Below are positions 6,765 through 10,205 of a stretch of DNA of 10,205 nucleotides, one piece after another. The notes under the pieces were generated by a model. That model was not told the DNA's origin and searched no databases. It saw nothing but the letters and a program-made list of their open reading frames with translations. The translations under genes and the position numbers were made by a program. Origin of the DNA: an uncultured Candidatus Methylacidiphilales bacterium (lineage in GTDB: Bacteria > Verrucomicrobiota > Verrucomicrobiia > Methylacidiphilales > CALFVM01); contig CALFVM010000200.1 of NCBI GenBank assembly GCA_937928665.1, positions 1 to 10,205 of the forward strand, given 5' to 3'. Positions within the stretch are counted from its first letter, which is position 1; every line of letters begins with the position of its first letter.

Positions 6765-7781
6765 TCAGGTTCGGGAGAGGAGTTCGGTTTGGGCGATTTC
6801 CGCGACGATCTTGGTATTCACGCCGAGGTCGATGGCTTCGCTGGCGACGCGGAGAGCGTTCACGATGGCCAGGACGGAGGAGGAACCGTGGGCTTTCACG
6901 CAAATGCCATTAACGCCAAGGATGAGGGCACCGCCGTATTCATCCGCACTGGTCCGTTTTTTGACGGCTCGGAAAGCACCTCGGGCCATGAAGGCACCGG
7001 CTATCCGAAGGGGGTTGCGGGAGAGTTCTTCTTTGAGCCAGCCGAAGGTGGAGCGGGCGAGATCTTCGCAGCATTTGAGGACGATATTGCCGACGAAGCC
7101 ATCGCAGACGACGACATCGGTGTTACCTTCAAAGAGAGAGTGGCCCTCGACGTACCCAAGGAAGTCGAGGGGTGCTTTTTTGAGCAGAGGGAGGGTTTGC
7201 CGGGTCAACTCGTTGCCTTTGCTTTCTTCCGTGCCATTGCTGAGGAGTCCGACTTTGGGGCTGGGCCGCCGAATGATGTGCTTGCAGAAAATGGAGCCCA
7301 TGATCGCGAAGTCACGGAGGTGCTCCGGTCGGGCGTCGACATTTCCGCCCGCGTCAATCAGAACGAACACTCCGGTGGCCGAAGGGAGAATGGCGGCGAT
7401 GCCCGCGCGGTCGACGCCCGGGAGGTTGCGGAGTTTGATGGTGGAGGCGGCGACGAGTGCTCCGGTGTGACCGGCGGATACAATGGCGTCGGCTGCGCCT
7501 TCTTTGACGAGGTCGATGGCACGGACCAGAGAGCTATCCTTTTTCCGACGGACGGCCTCAACGGCTCCGTCGGTCATCTCAATAACTTGGGAGGCGTGGT
7601 AGAGATGAAGGCGTTCGTCGGGTTCCCGACGGTGGGTGGTGAGTTCGGTGCGCAGGCGGTCTTCATCCCCGACAAGGATGACTTTTTCAATGGAAGGGAA
7701 GCGGTCGAGAGCCTGCAGGGCGGCGGCAACAGGGTGGTGTGGGGCATGGTCGCCGCCCATGGCGTCGAGCGCGATTCTCAT
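6765..7781 (-). CDS. plsX: Phosphate acyltransferase PlsX
   Basis: A 338-residue protein, normal length for PlsX. This peripheral-membrane enzyme converts acyl-ACP plus phosphate into acyl-phosphate, the acyl donor used by PlsY to make lysophosphatidic acid. Family signatures in order: ALDAMGGDHAP (residues 4-14), a central SAGHTGALVAAS, a LIDAGGNVDARPEH segment, GLLSNGTEESKGN, DVVVCDGFVGNIVLK, and YGGALILGVNG near the C-terminus. The ATG at 7779-7781 is 21 bp after the rpmF stop. The gene sits between rpmF and fabH, the classic bacterial order that ties phospholipid precursor supply to fatty-acid initiation. Nothing is truncated and no key motif looks altered. Confidence 0.97.
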   Translation of the reverse strand: MRIALDAMGGDHAPHHPVAAALQALDRFPSIEKVILVGDEDRLRTELTTHRREPDERLHLYHASQVIEMTDGAVEAVRRKKDSSLVRAIDLVKEGAADAIVSAGHTGALVAASTIKLRNLPGVDRAGIAAILPSATGVFVLIDAGGNVDARPEHLRDFAIMGSIFCKHIIRRPSPKVGLLSNGTEESKGNELTRQTLPLLKKAPLDFLGYVEGHSLFEGNTDVVVCDGFVGNIVLKCCEDLARSTFGWLKEELSRNPLRIAGAFMARGAFRAVKKRTSADEYGGALILGVNGICVKAHGSSSVLAIVNALRVASEAIDLGVNTKIVAEIAQTELLSRT

Positions 7782-7802
7782 GAGGCCGCGGCGGAGGCGG
7801 GC

Positions 7803-7988
7803 TTAACCTTTCACGGAAACCGAGAGGACTTGGCGTCCGCGGTACAGCCCGGTCTTCGGGTCAACGCAATGGCCGAGGTGGCGGTTTCCGGTTTTCTTGT
7901 CAACGCGGAGCTGGAGAGCATCGCGGCGGTTGGCGGCGCGACGGCTCCGCTGCTTCATCTTGGAAACTTTTCTTTTAGGGACGGCCAT
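7803..7988 (-). CDS. rpmF: Large-subunit ribosomal protein bL32
   Basis: A 61-residue basic protein with the L32 N-terminus MAVPKRKVSKMKQRSRRA and the C-terminal GLYRGRQVLSVSV. L32 binds 23S rRNA in the large ribosomal subunit. The zinc-ribbon form has two Cys pairs; here only Cys41 (HLGHCVDP) remains, so this is the zinc-independent (C-minus) type. The ATG at 7986-7988 lies 12 bp after the yceD stop, behind an A-rich stretch (AAAGAAAACGCC). The yceD-rpmF pairing is widespread and supports both calls. Confidence 0.96.
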   Translation of the reverse strand: MAVPKRKVSKMKQRSRRAANRRDALQLRVDKKTGNRHLGHCVDPKTGLYRGRQVLSVSVKG

Positions 7989-8000
7989 GGCGTTTTCTTT

Positions 8001-8477
8001 CTACTTCTTCTTCGGATTGGACTGCGGTTTGAATTGGTCAAGTGCTTCCCATGCCTCGGTCCGGTGCCAGTCGGCGAAGGCGTCCGAGCCCCGGCGGTAA
8101 CTGACCCCGGTGATCGGACAGCGTTCCTCTGTATCAAGAACGCAGGCCGGAGCCATCGGAAGGGCGAGGAGAGTATCTTCGCGAATGCGCTCCGTCAAGT
8201 TGATCATTTCGATTCCCGCTGCCTCGAAACTGGCGGCGAATCGGTCGATCCGGACCCCCCATGGGATGGGCTCCAGGCAGCGGGAGCAGGCCAAACGGAA
8301 CTCGATCGAAAATCGTCCGGTAACCAGGAACTCAGGCCCAGCTCGTTCAACCCGGAAGGCATACCGAACCGGGCCGGGTTCAAAGAACATGTCCGGGGGC
8401 AGATCGTAGTCTGCGGCAGAAGCTTCCCCTTTCAGGTCAAGACCGCTTTCTGGAAATTGGCGCACATCGATTTTCAT
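8001..8477 (-). CDS. yceD: YceD / DUF177 family protein
   Basis: A 158-residue protein with the DUF177 pattern: RLACSRCLEPI (Cys64, Cys67), NLTERIREDTLLALPMAP (residues 93-110) and a second Cys pair at 112 and 120 (ACVLDTEERCP). The four cysteines could bind a metal. The family is nearly always next to rpmF; it is linked to 23S rRNA or large-subunit maturation in some bacteria and plant plastids, but its biochemical action is not settled. It ends in a Lys-rich tail (NPKKK). The start overlaps the coaD stop by 4 bp (ATGA), a sign of translational coupling, and rpmF follows after 12 bp. The family call is firm; the role is taken from relatives. Confidence 0.92.
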   Translation of the reverse strand: MKIDVRQFPESGLDLKGEASAADYDLPPDMFFEPGPVRYAFRVERAGPEFLVTGRFSIEFRLACSRCLEPIPWGVRIDRFAASFEAAGIEMINLTERIREDTLLALPMAPACVLDTEERCPITGVSYRRGSDAFADWHRTEAWEALDQFKPQSNPKKK

Positions 8478-8968
8478 ATCCGGCTTTTTTTGGCCTCAAG
8501 GGCCTGCTCGACGCAAGCGGGGACAAAGGGAGAGATATCACCGCCCAGGCGGGAGATCTCCTTGATGATGCGGGAGCTGAGATAGGTGTAGCTTTCCTTG
8601 GGCATAAGAAAGATGGTCTCGAGCTTTTCGTCCAGTTTCCGGTTCATGAGGGCGAGCTGAAACTCAAACTCAAAGTCCGAGACCGCCCGGAGCCCCCGAA
8701 TGACCGCGCATGCATTCCGGCTCAACGCGTGAGCCACCAACAACCCCGAGAACGATTCGACTCGAAGGCGGTCGGCTTCCGGAAGGGCGCGGGTTGACTC
8801 CTCGACCAGTGCGACCCGTTCTGACAGGGAAAACAGGGGATGTTTGCCCTCGCTGGCGGCGACGGCCAGAACGACTTCGTCGAACAGGCCCAGTGCCCGT
8901 TGCGCGATATCAAGGTGGCCGTAGGTGATGGGGTCAAATGTCCCTGCATACATGGCGATCCGCTTCAT
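8474..8968 (-). CDS. coaD: Pantetheine-phosphate adenylyltransferase (PPAT, CoaD)
   Basis: A 164-residue nucleotidyltransferase that joins ATP and 4'-phosphopantetheine to give dephospho-CoA, the next-to-last step of coenzyme A synthesis. Visible motifs: MYAGTFDPITYGHLDI with the T-x-G-H signature (Thr15 to His18), VIRGLRAVSDFEFEFQLALM (residues 89-108) and the C-terminal YTYLSSRIIKEISRLGGD. Length is typical. The ATG at 8966-8968 is chosen because an upstream ATG at 8978-8980 runs into a stop after four codons. No Shine-Dalgarno is obvious. It is the first gene of the leftward operon, and CoA feeds directly into the acyl-CoA used by FabH at the operon's end. No clear promoter was found upstream on this strand. 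Confidence 0.97.
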   Translation of the reverse strand: MKRIAMYAGTFDPITYGHLDIAQRALGLFDEVVLAVAASEGKHPLFSLSERVALVEESTRALPEADRLRVESFSGLLVAHALSRNACAVIRGLRAVSDFEFEFQLALMNRKLDEKLETIFLMPKESYTYLSSRIIKEISRLGGDISPFVPACVEQALEAKKSRI

Positions 8969-9324
8969 CCCGGGAGCATGACGGAGGTCGGCCGTGACGA
9001 AAGCGCGAAATTCATCCCTTTTTCCGTAAAATGTGTCGGCCCCTCATGGAGCCGGGTTGCTCGGACAGATTGTCGTTGCTCGGTTTGCGGCTCAGGTCGC
9101 ACCCGGCTGTTCCGGTCCCGAACACTCGTTGCACACTCAAGTGCTTCCATGGGACTTGGAGCCATTCGGTCACCCGACTGATAGATGAAACGGGCTGGGG
9201 ACTCCCTCGTGGAATAAGCGTATAGAAATCATCATATTTTTGCCCCTTCATCAACTTAGGTGCTATTTCGACTTGAACGCCCGCGACCTTATTCCATCCT
9301 TCCTATTATTGTCTAAGATTCACT
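8969..9324. other. Divergent intergenic region, no convincing gene
   Basis: A 356-bp region between coaD (leftward) and the PATR protein (rightward). Short frames on both strands (for example 9031-9225 forward and 9012-9254 reverse) have no recognisable product. Contents: CGTAAAATG at 9025-9033; a direct repeat GTTGCTCGG at 9056-9064 and 9075-9083; an inverted repeat GAGCCG/CGGCTC at 9049-9054 and 9088-9093; and an AT-richer stretch at about 9212-9320 just before the next start codon. This fits promoters or a long leader. A small structured RNA is possible but unproven. Confidence 0.5.
9027..9032 (+). promoter_or_regulatory. Candidate -10 element TAAAAT
   Basis: TAAAAT within TTTCCGTAAAATG, resembling the motif in front of the Pro/Ala-rich gene at 3633-3641. 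If it drives rightward transcription, the PATR gene would have a leader of about 285 nt, which is long, so it may instead serve a small RNA. No clear -35 hexamer is present at 16-18 bp. Confidence 0.22.
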
Positions 9325-10205
9325 ATGCAGATTCCACTTCCGTTTCCAAATTCGCGGCGTTTGCGGACCGTGGGACTGTTCACGATCGCTTGGATGTGTC
9401 TGGCGACAACTCCGCTGACCGCTCAAGTTCGATGGGATGGTGGGGGAGGTAACAACTTCTGGGGAACGGCAAACAACTGGGATCCGAACGGGGTGCCCGG
9501 CGCGGCGACCAACGTTCTCTTTGATAATACTTTTGTCAACCCACTCCCTGCTACGATTGAACTTCGGGATAACCGCAATGCGTCGACGCTAACCTTCGAC
9601 ACAAATAATAATGTCTCGCTGGTAAACGGCACAGGGACACGCATCCTGGATTTGTGGGGTGGCTCGGTTGTGCAAACGGCGACTAGCAGCGGCACGCACA
9701 GTCTGGACTTCACCAACCTGCGGCTTCGGGCCACGACGACCTTTGATATCCGCGGCAGCGGGCCATTCACGGTTGGAGCCGGAATCAGCGAACAAGGGGG
9801 AAGCTACAGTCTGACCAAGGATGGCGGCGGGTTGCTCATTCTCACGGCTGCAAACACCTTCACGGGTAACGTGAACCTTAACGATGGCACGGTCCGTGTT
9901 ACCACTAACGCCAATCTGGGCAGTGACGCCAGTGCAGTTCGTTTTGACGGTGGCACGCTCAACGTCGCCGGGTCTTTCACCTCAAGTGTCGGTCGAGTTT
10001 TTGACGTGATCGCGGGCGGTGGCACGATGGATATTGATACCGGAGTTACCTTAACCTTGGCGGCATCCAACAATCGGTTGACCGGTTCTGGCACCCTGAC
10101 CCGCGAAGGTGGCGGCACGCTCGTGATTCAGAACAGCAACACTTTCAGCGGCGACGTGGTTTTGCAGGACGGGATCACCCAACTCAATAACCGTGCAGGG
10201 TTTGG
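9325..10205 (+). CDS. Secreted autotransporter-associated beta-strand repeat (PATR) protein, N-terminal part
   Basis: An open frame from the ATG at 9325 to the window edge, 293 residues so far and no stop. Residues 1-33 form a signal peptide: Arg11/Arg12/Arg14, a hydrophobic core VGLFTIAWMCLA, and likely cleavage after LTA (Ala33-Gln34). The mature part is rich in Asn, Thr, Gly and Ser and starts with VRWDGGGGNNFWGTANNWDP, the usual opening of these proteins. Two PATR repeats (TIGR02601 type) are visible: LTKDGGGLLILTAANTFTG (from residue 163, 9811) and LTREGGGTLVIQNSNTFSG (from residue 258, 10096), each followed by V-x-L-x-[DN]-G. The chain should fold as a right-handed beta-helix outside the cell. 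Verrucomicrobial members are often very long and may end in an autotransporter barrel or a sorting signal; that end is not seen here. The start lacks a strong Shine-Dalgarno, but the signal peptide fixes it. Confidence 0.92.
   Translation, partial: MQIPLPFPNSRRLRTVGLFTIAWMCLATTPLTAQVRWDGGGGNNFWGTANNWDPNGVPGAATNVLFDNTFVNPLPATIELRDNRNASTLTFDTNNNVSLVNGTGTRILDLWGGSVVQTATSSGTHSLDFTNLRLRATTTFDIRGSGPFTVGAGISEQGGSYSLTKDGGGLLILTAANTFTGNVNLNDGTVRVTTNANLGSDASAVRFDGGTLNVAGSFTSSVGRVFDVIAGGGTMDIDTGVTLTLAASNNRLTGSGTLTREGGGTLVIQNSNTFSGDVVLQDGITQLNNRAGF

Noticed and set aside
6240..8585. Very long open frame (781 codons) on the plus strand opposite fabH, plsX, rpmF and yceD
   Set aside because: The four minus-strand genes are unmistakable families with intact motifs. 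The plus-strand product is Gly/Asp/Glu-rich without a domain, and such frames arise from antisense codon bias in GC-rich genes.
9153..9172. Minus-strand TGACCGAATGGCTCCAAGTC resembles the D-arm of a serine tRNA
   Set aside because: I could not find a matching 5-bp/7-nt anticodon arm, acceptor pairing or a normal T-loop in the following bases, so a tRNA or clear tRNA remnant is not supported.
9012..9254. Possible 80-aa minus-strand protein in the region upstream of coaD
   Set aside because: There is no recognisable domain or ribosome site, and its C-terminal part is in sequence better explained as regulatory DNA; similar short frames exist on the other strand.

Overview
The window looks like chromosomal DNA of a free-living, moderately GC-rich Gram-negative bacterium, most likely a member of the Verrucomicrobiota. 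This assignment is inferred from the gene repertoire and not from a phylogenetic marker. The supporting genes are an autotransporter-associated beta-strand repeat (PATR) protein, a PHP-domain/GT4 glycosyltransferase fusion, a small bactofilin, an L32 protein without zinc ligands, and a Pro/Ala-rich tail-anchored protein. No mobile element, CRISPR array, rRNA or convincing tRNA is visible.

Left part (1-3611): a small bactofilin is transcribed leftward. It is divergent from two rightward genes: a DUF2334/NodB-fold polysaccharide deacetylase-like protein (497-1225) and a 799-aa protein joining an N-terminal PHP domain to a C-terminal GT4 glycosyltransferase (1212-3611). The last two overlap by 14 bp and are probably translationally coupled. 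Together they suggest a cell-envelope or exopolysaccharide/glycolipid function. The PHP domain has Gln where the first metal-binding His is expected.

Middle (3612-5759): one long gene encodes an extremely Pro/Ala-rich protein with a basic N-terminal segment, an internal 32-residue direct repeat, three copies of a Thr-x-Lys-Met motif, and a single membrane helix at the extreme C-terminus. A -10-like TAAAAT and a 12-bp palindrome lie in front of it. A 160-bp convergent gap separates it from fabH.

Right-centre (5760-8968): a compact leftward operon, in transcription order coaD - yceD (DUF177) - rpmF - plsX - fabH. It links coenzyme A synthesis, a ribosome-related pair (YceD/L32), phospholipid precursor synthesis (PlsX) and initiation of fatty-acid synthesis (FabH). 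Gaps run from a 4-bp overlap to 21 bp.

Right end (8969-10205): a 356-bp intergenic region without a convincing gene contains a second CGTAAAATG motif and some inverted repeats. It is followed by the start of a secreted PATR-type surface protein (9325 onward), which runs off the window edge.
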